A stretch of 64,000 bases of DNA from Victivallis vadensis. GTDB taxonomy: Bacteria; Verrucomicrobiota; Lentisphaeria; Victivallales; Victivallaceae. The notes beneath the pieces are model-generated. The model did not search any database. It was not told where the DNA came from and worked only from the letters and a program-made list of their open reading frames with translations. Position numbers and translations under genes: made by a program. Numbering within the stretch: the first letter of the stretch is position 1; each line of letters begins with the position of its first letter. Location: the NCBI RefSeq assembly GCF_003096415.1, contig NZ_QEKH01000004.1, positions 1 through 64,000 on the forward strand, written 5' to 3'. This document shows, piece after piece, positions 8,401 through 15,448 of this stretch.

Positions 8401-10130
8401 AGGTCCGTATGGTTGGCCAACGCCACCACGGAATCGGTGGCCAGCGCTTTTTTAAGCGGAGATTCGACTTTGGATCCATCCAGATAACTGACGATGTCGA
8501 AAATTTCCTCCAGCTTCCGGCCCGAGGCGTCCTCCGCGGAATAGCCGGTCAGCTCCGCCGCCACCGGATTGACCAACGTGACACGCAGACCGGGATCGGT
8601 CACGATCACTCCGTCCCCGATCGCCTCCAATGTCAGCCGGAACCGCTCCGCGGTCTGTGCCACCTCAAGATGCGCCTCGTGCAATTCGGTCATATCGCCC
8701 GAAATCCACATCACGGCATTGGTATGGAAAGGGTTGCGCCGAGGCAGGAGCACAAACTCCGCATGACGCGCCCGGCGATGCGCCGTATAATCGACTCCGC
8801 ACCGCTCCCCCGTCCGGAAAGTCCGCACCACTGCGGCAACGAACTGTTCACGGCTCTCGTCAGGCAGTTGCTCAAGCCTTTCAAAGCCTCCGCTGAAATC
8901 GCCGGCGGCGTCGTCCGGGATATGCGCGTAAAGAACCCGTTCCTCTTCATCGACCACCGCAATGCGCATCGGCAGGTTTCGGAAAAGCACTTCCATCTTC
9001 CGCTGCGCCTGACGCCGGAACAATACCGCCGCCAATCCCAGCAGAAACAGGAAACAGGCCGCCAATGCCGCATAAGCCAATTCGACCCGGTACCGGATCA
9101 GGAAACCCGGCGGCACATTGAGCAGCGTCGCATCCGGCGGCACCTTTTCGAGCTGAACTCCGGACCGCACCAGTTCCGGCTCGTCGAGCAGCAGCAGGCT
9201 TCCGCCCTTCTGCACAGGAATCCCGGACGCACGTTCCCCGGCAAGCAACCGGAGCGCAATCGCTCCGGCCTGCCTGCCCTGCATTTCACCGTCCACCACG
9301 TGCCCGCCGGCGGAACCGAACTGCATATAGCAGTCGAACCGCCCGAGAATCAGGCCTGAGAAACGCTGCCGGATCTGAGGCAGCGCCGTATAGCTGTTCT
9401 CCGGCTCCTCCTCCCGGGAAGACGCCCAGGAATGAAACAGCAGGACGGTATTCTTCGGCAAAGCACTGATCTGCTCAAGCAGCTCGTCAGTCGTATAATC
9501 CGAGCCCCTGAGCACCCGGAAGTCGGTCCGGAGCTTCTTCAGCAGTTCCGGCAGCTCATCCCCTCCCAGAAAGCGACCGTCCGCCGAGGCATCCACCACT
9601 ACGACCATGCTGCGGACTTCGGGCTTCAGCCGCCGCCCCAGCGCAATAGTTTCAGGCAGTGTCCGAGCGGTTTCGATTCCCGTCAGATTCATGCCCGCCG
9701 GAATTCGCTCCGCCAGCGGTCCGTTGTAGGAACTCGCCAGAAGCGGAGTTCCGGCAGGCACCGGCAACTCTCCCGCCAGGAAAAGATCGGTCGCGGCATT
9801 GTTACTGGTTACGATCAGGTCGTAACGGGTCGAGGCCAGCTTGGTTCGGAGCGCCTCGATATCGCCGGAGGACGGCACGATGCCGGGGCGGTAACGCACT
9901 CCCAATTCGAAATTCTCATAATTGGCCATCACTCCCTGCTCGGTCAGGCAGTGCTGGAGACCGTTACGCAAATCTTCAGTCCAAACATCCGACGAGGAAT
10001 GAGAATCGATCAGCAGAATCCGTTTTACCCGGACCGTCTTCGAACCTCCGCCCGCATAAACTTCAGACATCCCCGACAACATCAGCAGGGGCAACAGCAG
10101 AACGCCGATATATCTCTTCATTTTCCTCAT
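5439..10130 (-). CDS. giant hybrid sensor histidine kinase (ABC-type sensor, PAS repeats, GAF, HisKA, HATPase, receiver)
   Basis: About 1563 aa from the ATG at 10130; an ATG at 10121 starts a cleaner signal peptide, and the frame is open back to 10235. Order, approximate: signal peptide; periplasmic ABC-substrate-binding-like sensor 15-330 (RILLIDSHSSSDVWTEDL); membrane helix 345-368; five PAS-like domains between 380 and 1180; GAF about 900-1045 before the last PAS; HisKA near 1195 (SHELRTPLNAVIGF); HATPase near 1310 (NLVGNAVKF, DTGPGIS, GSGLGLAIS); receiver 1445-1560 (VLLVDD, LTDLWMPEMSG, LLKPIT). Phosphoryl flow would go from His to the fused receiver; no separate output domain exists, so an outside phosphotransfer partner is inferred. 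Ligand unknown. Confidence 0.9.
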   Translation of the reverse strand: MRKMKRYIGVLLLPLLMLSGMSEVYAGGGSKTVRVKRILLIDSHSSSDVWTEDLRNGLQHCLTEQGVMANYENFELGVRYRPGIVPSSGDIEALRTKLASTRYDLIVTSNNAATDLFLAGELPVPAGTPLLASSYNGPLAERIPAGMNLTGIETARTLPETIALGRRLKPEVRSMVVVVDASADGRFLGGDELPELLKKLRTDFRVLRGSDYTTDELLEQISALPKNTVLLFHSWASSREEEPENSYTALPQIRQRFSGLILGRFDCYMQFGSAGGHVVDGEMQGRQAGAIALRLLAGERASGIPVQKGGSLLLLDEPELVRSGVQLEKVPPDATLLNVPPGFLIRYRVELAYAALAACFLFLLGLAAVLFRRQAQRKMEVLFRNLPMRIAVVDEEERVLYAHIPDDAAGDFSGGFERLEQLPDESREQFVAAVVRTFRTGERCGVDYTAHRRARHAEFVLLPRRNPFHTNAVMWISGDMTELHEAHLEVAQTAERFRLTLEAIGDGVIVTDPGLRVTLVNPVAAELTGYSAEDASGRKLEEIFDIVSYLDGSKVESPLKKALATDSVVALANHTDLIARDGMRRHIADSAAPIRDAAGRITGGVLVFRDVTEEYEKRDRLRLNGVILKNAAKLAKFIYFCCDEQQTFFVSEEDSGFWPKRDGKPVPAKEWILPEYLEEFEEGWRRLRSGEVETLNLLYAAGFSGEKRYFELRMERSVNEISGRREFCGIIQVVTEARENDLRCRDSLKLLESIRDNLPGYLFVKEADNEFRYLMCNHGFEELTGMSSAQILGKIDPEVFPMDEAAAAKFRDDDVRLVESGGQMDMQEFATNAQGRRLIVRTIKNVITRSDGTRLLIGMGIDISRQYHLEQEQKRTINTLNDYVNSERIINQSLTRITLEEDFDRAVNGILRIIGENAGADRCYIFRYTDAELTRCSNEYEWVRDGVEPAIDMLQNVDMTRFSAWTAELAAGRDIVVPDMTEPPEKLSREVKFLEFQHIRSLLVTGIQCDGKLYGYVGLDFVRERKEFSDCDIHTVHSIVNLFLLAQERFRQLERIADSVALQRQIVESITIPITIVDPEYRIISANPSVSRECGRTPAELAGTKCYETVCRNPEPPPWCPVRLTLLDGQEHRTENELNNRRIISTAQPLLDRQGKLMYVLTSDIDITELSRQKQELQKAMEQAQAADRAKSYFLATVSHELRTPLNAVIGFSELLQGGDVAAAEQLEYLRSISFAGNALLNLIYDVLDLSKLEADQLNLVLADTDAGQLVQEVVAVFRLKAMEKDLKLTVECVNLEQPLRLDNLRLRQVVLNLVGNAVKFTSAGSVSVRAVFQPDPGGETGMLIIRVADTGPGISPESRKKIFDPFVQGESTRGTHSYEGSGLGLAISQRLVNRMGGEIRLESELGSGSVFTVRINQVQRSQPGSAGLAVCRSAGGGSMAGSALRVLLVDDVPMNLKVLGAMLKKLNIRSVSANSGPEALRLLDEGDSFDLVLTDLWMPEMSGSELAEILAGDERFRSVPVVAVTADTQAVSEAPKRFQGILLKPITPESLEKIIREVLERK

Positions 10131-10325
10131 ATTCAGAACCGCATAAGACAGGAAATCGGCTCGCAGAGCCTGTAATGACCGGACAATTATAAACAAAAAG
10201 CGGGAATGCCGCTTTTCGCGAATTCCCTGTGACAAAAAAATGTTTTCATATCAACTATATCATGCGGAACTGTTTTTTTCAAGAATACTTATATTGAAAA
10301 CAGGAATATACCGAGACGCCCGGTC

Positions 10326-11063
10326 TCACAGAACCGTTCTCACCCGGAACCGGTGATCCCGGCAGGTCAGGTCGAGCGCTTCGGCGTCGGTCAGGTGGGA
10401 GGAGGCCACGTGACGCAGATACGTCCGGCAGAGCGCCTCCGCCTGCTCCATCTCCGCGTCAGTCGGACGGCGGTACGGCTCGCCCGGAACCGGGATATAC
10501 CCCATGATATGAAACGGAATCTCCGGCGAAATCCGGCTCAGGAATTGCACCGTCCCCGCGAATTCATCCAGCTCCACCAGTCCCGGCACATAGACCATGT
10601 TCGCGGCCATCTCCAGCCCGGCGTCGCATGCCGCGGCAAAGTTGTCGTAGATCAGGTTCTTGTCGCGGCCGGTAATCCGGCGGTGCAGTTCGGGGCTCCA
10701 CGCCTTGAAGCCGACATTGGCCCCGTCGAGAAATTCCAGCGGCAGGCGGCTGCCGTTGGTGTGCCCCAGCCGGGTCACCGCGCCAAGCTCCTGTTTGGCA
10801 AACGCCAGCAGTTCGGGCAGCTCCTTCGCGACGGTCGGCTCGCCCCCCATGAAAAACACTTTTTCCGGGGCGACGGAACGCAGCGCCTCCTTCAGTTCCT
10901 CCACCGTCGGGAAGCGCTCCGGCTTCGGCCAGGAAAACCCCGGCCGTCCCTCCGCGCCGCTGCGCAGCTTGTAGCTGCAGAACGAGCAGTGAAAAGTGCA
11001 TCCGTAGTTGTGAAGCGTCGCAAAATGCAGAGTATCGTGATACGTGATTTTGAAAAAGGCCAT
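10326..11063 (-). CDS. radical SAM protein
   Basis: 245 aa. The iron-sulfur motif appears near residue 22 as CTFHCSFC (CxxxCxxC), followed by FFMGGEPT near 92, the SAM-binding GGE motif. The body reads as a compact TIM-barrel radical SAM enzyme resembling activating-enzyme-like proteins. No auxiliary cluster motif is visible at the C-terminus. The start lies one base after the stop of the upstream binding-protein gene, so they form an operon. The reaction cannot be told from sequence; pairing with a corrinoid- or siderophore-type binding protein hints at metal or cofactor metabolism. Confidence 0.85.
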   Translation of the reverse strand: MAFFKITYHDTLHFATLHNYGCTFHCSFCSYKLRSGAEGRPGFSWPKPERFPTVEELKEALRSVAPEKVFFMGGEPTVAKELPELLAFAKQELGAVTRLGHTNGSRLPLEFLDGANVGFKAWSPELHRRITGRDKNLIYDNFAAACDAGLEMAANMVYVPGLVELDEFAGTVQFLSRISPEIPFHIMGYIPVPGEPYRRPTDAEMEQAEALCRTYLRHVASSHLTDAEALDLTCRDHRFRVRTVL

Positions 11064-11064
11064 T

Positions 11065-11883
11065 CTATTTTCTTTCCTTCCGATGGATCAATTCATGCAG
11101 ATAGCGGACGGCTCCGGCGGGATCGACTCCCTCCAGCACCCGGACGCGGTCGACCGGATGGATTCTGCCGGATTTCACCGCCGGCGTTCCCGCCAGGCCG
11201 GGCCGTGCGGCGATCTCCGCCGCCGAGCCGGAGCCTTCCATAAACAGGATCACTTCGGGCGAACGCGCCACCACCGCCTCCAGGCTGACGCTGCCGCCTC
11301 CGGCAGATCCGGCGGCGCAGTTCTCAGCTCCGGCCAGCCGGAGCAGGTCCCCGAAATAGGACTCCTCCCCGACCGCCCGGCCGGGGCCGTACAGCTCCCA
11401 GTAAACTTTCGGCCCCGTCTTTTCCGAAGCCGCCGGCAGCGCGGCCTGAAATTTCCCGACCAGCCTCTGCGCTTCCCGCTTCCGGTCGGTCAACTCCCCG
11501 AGGCGTTGCACCAACTCCGCGTAATTGCCGAGCCGCAGCGGCGGCACCGTCGTGACCGCGATGCCGCGGTCGCGCAGCGAAGCGGCCAGTTCCCGCTGAT
11601 AATACCACAGCACCGCCCGGTTCACCCTGAGCCGGGTCAGTTCCTCCAGCGACAGCACGCTGCCGCGTCCGGCGACCGGGATGCGTTCCGCTCCGGGAAC
11701 GATCGAGCCGTGCGAATCGATCGCCGCAAGCTCCTCCTCCGCACCGAGCGCCAGCAGGATATGCGTGGCCGCCGCCGAAGTCGATACGATCCGCAGCGGC
11801 GCGGCATCCTTCGGGGCTTCGCGCCCGCAGCCTGCCGCCAGGCATGCCGCCAATGCCGCAAGATGGAGTAAACCGCGCCTCAT
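11065..11883 (-). CDS. substrate-binding lipoprotein, BtuF/FhuD-like (cobalamin or siderophore type)
   Basis: About 272 aa from the ATG at 11883, with AAGGAGTG upstream; the frame extends further but without a better start. A lipoprotein signal peptide ends LAACLAAGC. The mature protein follows the helical-backbone binding-protein pattern: RIVSTSAAATHILLALGAEEELAAI, then VAGRGSVLSLEELTRLRVNRAVLW, and a C-terminal lobe with GTPAVKSGRIHPVD. No permease or ATPase gene is nearby; the only operon partner is the radical SAM gene. It probably serves a transporter elsewhere or acts as a sensor. Ligand class is inferred from fold only. Confidence 0.78.
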   Translation of the reverse strand: MRRGLLHLAALAACLAAGCGREAPKDAAPLRIVSTSAAATHILLALGAEEELAAIDSHGSIVPGAERIPVAGRGSVLSLEELTRLRVNRAVLWYYQRELAASLRDRGIAVTTVPPLRLGNYAELVQRLGELTDRKREAQRLVGKFQAALPAASEKTGPKVYWELYGPGRAVGEESYFGDLLRLAGAENCAAGSAGGGSVSLEAVVARSPEVILFMEGSGSAAEIAARPGLAGTPAVKSGRIHPVDRVRVLEGVDPAGAVRYLHELIHRKERK

Positions 11884-11893
11884 ATCCACTCCT

Positions 11894-13003
11894 TCACAGC
11901 TCAGGCACGCCGATTCCAGCCGCATCGAAGAGGCGCGAATCCGCCCCTTCCGAATGCAGCGTCTCCGCATGGCCGTCGCAGAAGAGTCCGTTAAAGCTGT
12001 TGCCGGGATGGCGCACCGCCAGATTCCGGCGGAAATCCCGCGTACTGCCGAAATAGTAGATTCCCCCCGGCGTATCCGCCATAATCACCGTCCGGGAGGC
12101 GTGCCTGATCCGGGAAGTCTTGATCGGGTTCCAGAAGCGGTAGGGATAGCCGCTGTCATACGGTTCGGAGAAGTTGCACGAATTCACCCCGTAGCTGATC
12201 AGCACATCCCGCGTCCCATAGGCTTTTGACTCCGGTTCCGCCGGACAGCGGTAGACCGGCGTATGATCCGGCAGGTAGTTCTTCAATTGTTCGTACCAGT
12301 GCGCCCCGCTCCCCGAAAGGTAGGCCCCCGGAAAGTAATCGCAGTCGGCCGCATAGCTCTGCATCCCCGTCCCGATCTGTTTCAAATTGCCCGTACAGTT
12401 GATCGAAAGCGTCCTCATCCGCGCCTTGTTCAATGCCGGCAGCATCATCCCCGCCAGTACCGCGATAACGGCTATCACCACGAGCAGCTCAATGAGGGTA
12501 AACTGCCTTATATGGCGGTATGCGGGGGGCGTATCCGCCGCCCCCCGCACCCCCTGCGTCCGGCAAGGTGCCGGTGCCGGGTACGGGGCGGTCGACAGGC
12601 GGAGGCGCAGTCGGCCGGCGGGGAAGGAAGAGCCGCAATAACGTGAAGTTGTCTTCCCGCTTTTCTGCGGAAAGGCAACTTCACGTTTTTGCTCCGGCTC
12701 GCCGCTTGCAGAGCATTGGCAAAGGCGTGAGAGCTTGCCGGAAGTAAGCGAAAAGCTGGGATTGCTTGGTACGGGGAGAGACGCGGCGCAAATCGCCGCT
12801 TTCTCTCCCCCGCCCCCCTCTCTTTTACGCTGAACGGCATACGGGGACTGATTGTATATTTTATGAGTAATATTCACGAGCAGCTCAATGAGGGTGAACG
12901 GCCTTGAACAGCGGAATGCGCAGGACGCATCCGCCTCATGCCGCGCCCCCTGCGTCCGGCAAGGAGGTGCCGGCTTCAAGTCCGACCTCAGTTTCTTCCT
13001 CAT
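11894..13003 (-). CDS. prepilin/pseudopilin-like protein with duplicated N-terminal prepilin motif (chimeric gene)
   Basis: The C-terminal 200 residues are a normal secreted pseudopilin of this lineage: [25 protein letters not shown], then a globular domain ending in a FCDGHAETLHSEG segment. Upstream the same frame runs through about 130 codons of insert and a second copy of FTLIELLV that is immediately interrupted. The repeat period is 396 bp, a multiple of three, so the frame stays open. The ATG at 13003 is chosen for MRKK and a GGGGGA site; a frame ATG lies at 13021. If translated from here the first prepilin site lacks a hydrophobic helix and would not function. The real start might be nearer the second motif, but no good site is visible there. 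Confidence 0.6.
   Translation of the reverse strand: MRKKLRSDLKPAPPCRTQGARHEADASCAFRCSRPFTLIELLVNITHKIYNQSPYAVQRKREGGGGEKAAICAASLPVPSNPSFSLTSGKLSRLCQCSASGEPEQKREVAFPQKSGKTTSRYCGSSFPAGRLRLRLSTAPYPAPAPCRTQGVRGAADTPPAYRHIRQFTLIELLVVIAVIAVLAGMMLPALNKARMRTLSINCTGNLKQIGTGMQSYAADCDYFPGAYLSGSGAHWYEQLKNYLPDHTPVYRCPAEPESKAYGTRDVLISYGVNSCNFSEPYDSGYPYRFWNPIKTSRIRHASRTVIMADTPGGIYYFGSTRDFRRNLAVRHPGNSFNGLFCDGHAETLHSEGADSRLFDAAGIGVPEL
12521..12549. repeat. perfect 11-bp inverted repeat (hairpin)
   Basis: TGCGGGGGGCG at 12521-12531 and its exact complement at 12539-12549 enclose a 7-base loop. It lies in the first copy of the prepilin-leader repeat; the second copy has only a weak equivalent. Confidence 0.7.
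12640..12690. repeat. long hairpin with perfect 12-bp arms and a following T-run
   Basis: AACGTGAAGTTG at 12640-12651 pairs exactly with 12676-12687, and the inside pairs further (CCGC/GCGG). A run of T follows on the plus strand, as in an intrinsic terminator, but no plus-strand gene ends here. It sits inside the minus-strand prepilin frame, in the insert between the two leader copies. Confidence 0.7.
12773..12810. repeat. hairpin with about 15 paired bases
   Basis: GGGGAGAGA at 12773-12781 pairs with 12802-12810, and GCGGCG at 12783-12788 pairs with CGCCGC at 12794-12799 around a 5-base loop. It is the third strong palindrome of the insert. Confidence 0.65.
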
Positions 13004-13050
13004 GGCATCCCCCGGAATCATTTAAAGCAAATTTTCCGCTCCGTCACTTC

Positions 13051-13083
13051 AATATAGAGTTCAGAGTTACTCCAAGTCAACAG
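13051..13083 (-). promoter_or_regulatory. promoter of the chimeric prepilin gene with GAGTTACTC palindrome
   Basis: On the minus strand TTGACT (13075-13080), an 18-base spacer and TATATT (13051-13056) form a good sigma-70-type promoter about 50 bases before the gene start. The spacer holds the palindrome GAGTTACTC. The 21 bases at 13063-13083 recur with two differences upstream of the neighbouring metallophosphoesterase gene. Confidence 0.55.
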
Positions 13084-13161
13084 GGGAAACAATAAAAAAG
13101 CAATATTTTTAATATATCCCGTTCCGGTCTGTTTTTCAATTGCCCCCGGTTGTAAGCGGAC

Positions 13162-14304
13162 TCATCCGCCTCCGCCCCGCGTCAGGCGCAGCAGGGTGAT
13201 TTCGGAGGGAACGCCGAGCCGGACCGGGAACCCGTTCCACATTCCGCTGCCCCGCGTCACATACAGCGCCATGGCGCCAACCCGGTAGAAGCCGGAGACG
13301 AATCCGGCGTTGAAGCGGGCGACCAGCCGGTCGAAGCCGAGGATCAGCCCGCCGTGCGTATGCCCCGAAATCTGTAAATCCGCCCCCTCCGCGGCGGCTT
13401 CAGGCGCCAGCTTCGGCTGGTGGGCCAGAAGAACTTTGACGGTTTCGGCCGGAGTTCCGGCGAATGCGCCCCGGATGTCGGGCGCTTCCAGCCCGAAACG
13501 GACGGCGGCCGGATCGGTGACTCCGGCCAGCGTCAACCGGCCGCCGGCGATTGTTTCACCGGTATTTTCCAGCATCCTGATTCCAAGCGTGGGCAGAAAC
13601 CGCATCCACTCCCGGTAACCGGAGTAATATTCATGATTTCCGGGCACCCCGAACACACCGTATTTTGCGCGCAGCTCTTCAAGCGGACGCAGCTCCGCGC
13701 CGCGCTCCACAACCCTTCCATCCACGAAATCCCCGGCGATCACGGTCAGGTCCGGGCTGCAGGCGTTGGCCCGTTCGACAATCGCCCGGATGCGGCCGGC
13801 CCGGGTCAGGGTATCGGCATGCAGGTCCGCCAGCACCGCGATCGTGAAGCCCTCCAGTTCCTGTGGCAGCCGCTCCAGTTCGATCCGTTCCTCCCGGACC
13901 TCCGGTACCGCGGTCCCGGCGGCAATTCCGATTGCAGCCAGCATCATGGCCCCCGCCAGCAGCGCCAGATTGACCCGGTTCCCGACAACCCGGAACCGTT
14001 CCGTCCGCTTCCTGCCCCGGCAGAACATCCAGGCCAGCACAATTCCCCGGCCGATATCCGCCCCCGCCAGCAGAAAGAAAAACAGGAAAAAGACTGCATA
14101 ATACCACGCCGCCCCCAGCAGTACCGGCACCGGCAGCTCCGGCGCGAAGAACATTTCTCCGCCGAACCAGTGCAGGATATGGAACTTGAAGGCGGCCAGC
14201 GCCGCCGCCAGCACCAGTCCCGCTTTCCAGCCCCAGTGCAGCCGCAGCGGCAATATCGCCCGGCAGATGATATAACTCAGCAGAATGAATCCGAACAACA
14301 GCAT
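13162..14304 (-). CDS. membrane-anchored metallophosphoesterase (YaeI-like)
   Basis: About 380 aa from the ATG at 14304, with AAGGAG 8 bases upstream; the GTG at 14313 would overlap that site. Four hydrophobic segments in the first 140 residues anchor it in the inner membrane. The second half is a calcineurin-type phosphoesterase with all metal motifs: VLADLHAD (DxH), AGDFVDG (GDxxD), GVPGNHEYY (GNHE), LLAHQPK and SGHTHGG (GHxH). Family members cleave UDP-2,3-diacylglucosamine (LpxG/LpxH type) or other phosphodiesters; which substrate applies is open. The gene stands alone with its own promoter. Confidence 0.88.
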   Translation of the reverse strand: MLLFGFILLSYIICRAILPLRLHWGWKAGLVLAAALAAFKFHILHWFGGEMFFAPELPVPVLLGAAWYYAVFFLFFFLLAGADIGRGIVLAWMFCRGRKRTERFRVVGNRVNLALLAGAMMLAAIGIAAGTAVPEVREERIELERLPQELEGFTIAVLADLHADTLTRAGRIRAIVERANACSPDLTVIAGDFVDGRVVERGAELRPLEELRAKYGVFGVPGNHEYYSGYREWMRFLPTLGIRMLENTGETIAGGRLTLAGVTDPAAVRFGLEAPDIRGAFAGTPAETVKVLLAHQPKLAPEAAAEGADLQISGHTHGGLILGFDRLVARFNAGFVSGFYRVGAMALYVTRGSGMWNGFPVRLGVPSEITLLRLTRGGGG

Positions 14305-14334
14305 TGCTTGCACTCCTTATATCCTGCAATTCCA

Positions 14335-14366
14335 ATCTAATCCTTAGAGTTACTGTAAGTCAACAG
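14335..14366 (-). promoter_or_regulatory. promoter of the metallophosphoesterase gene with MerR-like dyad
   Basis: Minus strand TTGACT (14358-14363), a 17-base spacer and TTAGAT (14335-14340). The spacer contains CTTACAGT-A-ACTCTAAG, a dyad with one mismatch placed between -35 and -10 as MerR-family operators are. The block at 14346-14366 matches the one at 13063-13083. Confidence 0.5.
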
Positions 14367-14410
14367 CCGTTCCGGTAAAAAACGTTATTTTTTCCAATCC
14401 CCCCGCGAAA

Positions 14411-15319
14411 TTACGAAAAAATCGAGAGCTGCTTCCGGTATTCACTCGGAGAGATGCCGAACCTTTTGCGGAATCCCGTCGAGAAGTTCAGCGCATTGTC
14501 ATAGCCGACCCGGGCCGAAATCTCCTTGACCGAAAGTTTTTCATCGGCGAGCAGCTGCTTGGCGCGGCGCATGCGCAATTCCAGCAGATACTGCCGGGGA
14601 GTCGTATCGAAATATTTCCGGAAAAGCCGCACCAGATGGGTACAGGAGCAGCCGCACCGCCCGGCCATCCGGTGCTGCGACCAGTCGCATTCCGGGTGAA
14701 GCTCCAGCTCTTCCCGAAGCTCCGCCAGCAATTCCGGCAACTCATGAATACCGGATGGAATCCGGAGCGACTGCAAAAACTCGAAGGTCAGCCGGGAGTT
14801 GCGGCAGGAAGCGTCATCCGGCGTCTCGTCGGCCAACTCCTCGATCTCCTGGAACAGCCGTTCGATGTGGCGGCTGTCCAGACCGGCGGCGACATCCCGC
14901 ATCCCCAATCCGCTTTCCGCCAGAAAAGATTCCAGCAATTTTCCGACAATCATCACCGAAATCTTCCGGCAGCCGCCTTCTCCCGACAGAAACTCATTCT
15001 CCATCTGCGGCTGCATCAGGAAAATTTCGCCCTTTTCCAGCTCATACGCCCTCCCCCGCTGCCGCACCAGCAGCGATCCCTGCTTCACATATTCGATCGA
15101 CAGAAAGGGAGCGCAACGCCGCATATAATGGGCCTGCCGCAGCAGATCGACTTCACAGATGCAATCGATCCGCAACAGGTCATCCGCAATACCGGCGGGC
15201 AGCGCCCGCATCCGGTAGGAGCGGCGGGAACGGCGGTGGAAGAATTCCATTCCCTGAAAATAACAGGGAGGAGGCAGCGGTTCCCAGCGGAACGCCGAAA
15301 TGTCTTCAAGAATTTTCAT
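14411..15319 (-). CDS. AraC-family transcriptional regulator
   Basis: 302 aa. The N-terminal part is a cupin-type sensing domain (IEYVKQGSLLVRQRGRAYELEKGEIFLMQP near residue 75-105). The C-terminal 100 residues carry two helix-turn-helix motifs; the second ends SVKEISARVGYDNALNFSTGFRKRFGISPSEYRK, the AraC signature. A Cys-containing stretch (RCGCSC) lies in the first helix-turn-helix region, which is unusual. The ATG at 15319 has only a weak ribosome site. It is divergent from the enzyme-pseudopilin-hydrolase operon at 15449, the likely target; a sugar or oligosaccharide effector is inferred. Confidence 0.87.
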   Translation of the reverse strand: MKILEDISAFRWEPLPPPCYFQGMEFFHRRSRRSYRMRALPAGIADDLLRIDCICEVDLLRQAHYMRRCAPFLSIEYVKQGSLLVRQRGRAYELEKGEIFLMQPQMENEFLSGEGGCRKISVMIVGKLLESFLAESGLGMRDVAAGLDSRHIERLFQEIEELADETPDDASCRNSRLTFEFLQSLRIPSGIHELPELLAELREELELHPECDWSQHRMAGRCGCSCTHLVRLFRKYFDTTPRQYLLELRMRRAKQLLADEKLSVKEISARVGYDNALNFSTGFRKRFGISPSEYRKQLSIFS

Positions 15320-15377
15320 AATGTTCCGATTTCAAATATAATTGCCGTTTTTTCAAACATCAAATCAGAATCAGGTG

Positions 15378-15410
15378 TTGTTTTTAAATATTTTTTCACT
15401 ATACTATACT
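15378..15410 (+). promoter_or_regulatory. promoter of the 15.4-21.2 kb glycoside hydrolase operon
   Basis: TTGTTT at 15378-15383, a 16-base spacer and TATACT at 15400-15405, with a second TATACT at 15405-15410. It lies about 40 bases before the first gene, in the AT-rich gap shared with the AraC gene. Confidence 0.45.
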
Positions 15411-15448
15411 GCAGAAGAAAATACAAGTTTCCATACACGGAGCCCTCT

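Larger units (their letters stand above)
12479..12973. repeat. direct repeat of the prepilin-leader region flanking a palindrome-rich insert
   Basis: Copies start at 12479 and 12875. The first 21 bases, coding on the minus strand for the TLIELLV part of the prepilin helix, are identical; the following 75 or so bases are similar but diverged, including a shared CCCCCTGCGTCCGGCAAGG core. Between them lies an insert of about 300 bp. The repeat boundary on the helix-coding side falls right after the TLIELLV codons. Confidence 0.75.

Noticed and set aside
6000-9359. 1119-codon plus-strand frame opposite the hybrid kinase
   Set aside because: GC-rich antisense shadow: His/Arg/Gln-rich translation without domains, whereas the minus strand holds a complete kinase.
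14636-15448. Long open frame extending the toroid enzyme gene upstream
   Set aside because: It only mirrors the AraC gene on the other strand. The ATG at 15449 has a ribosome site and a promoter before it.
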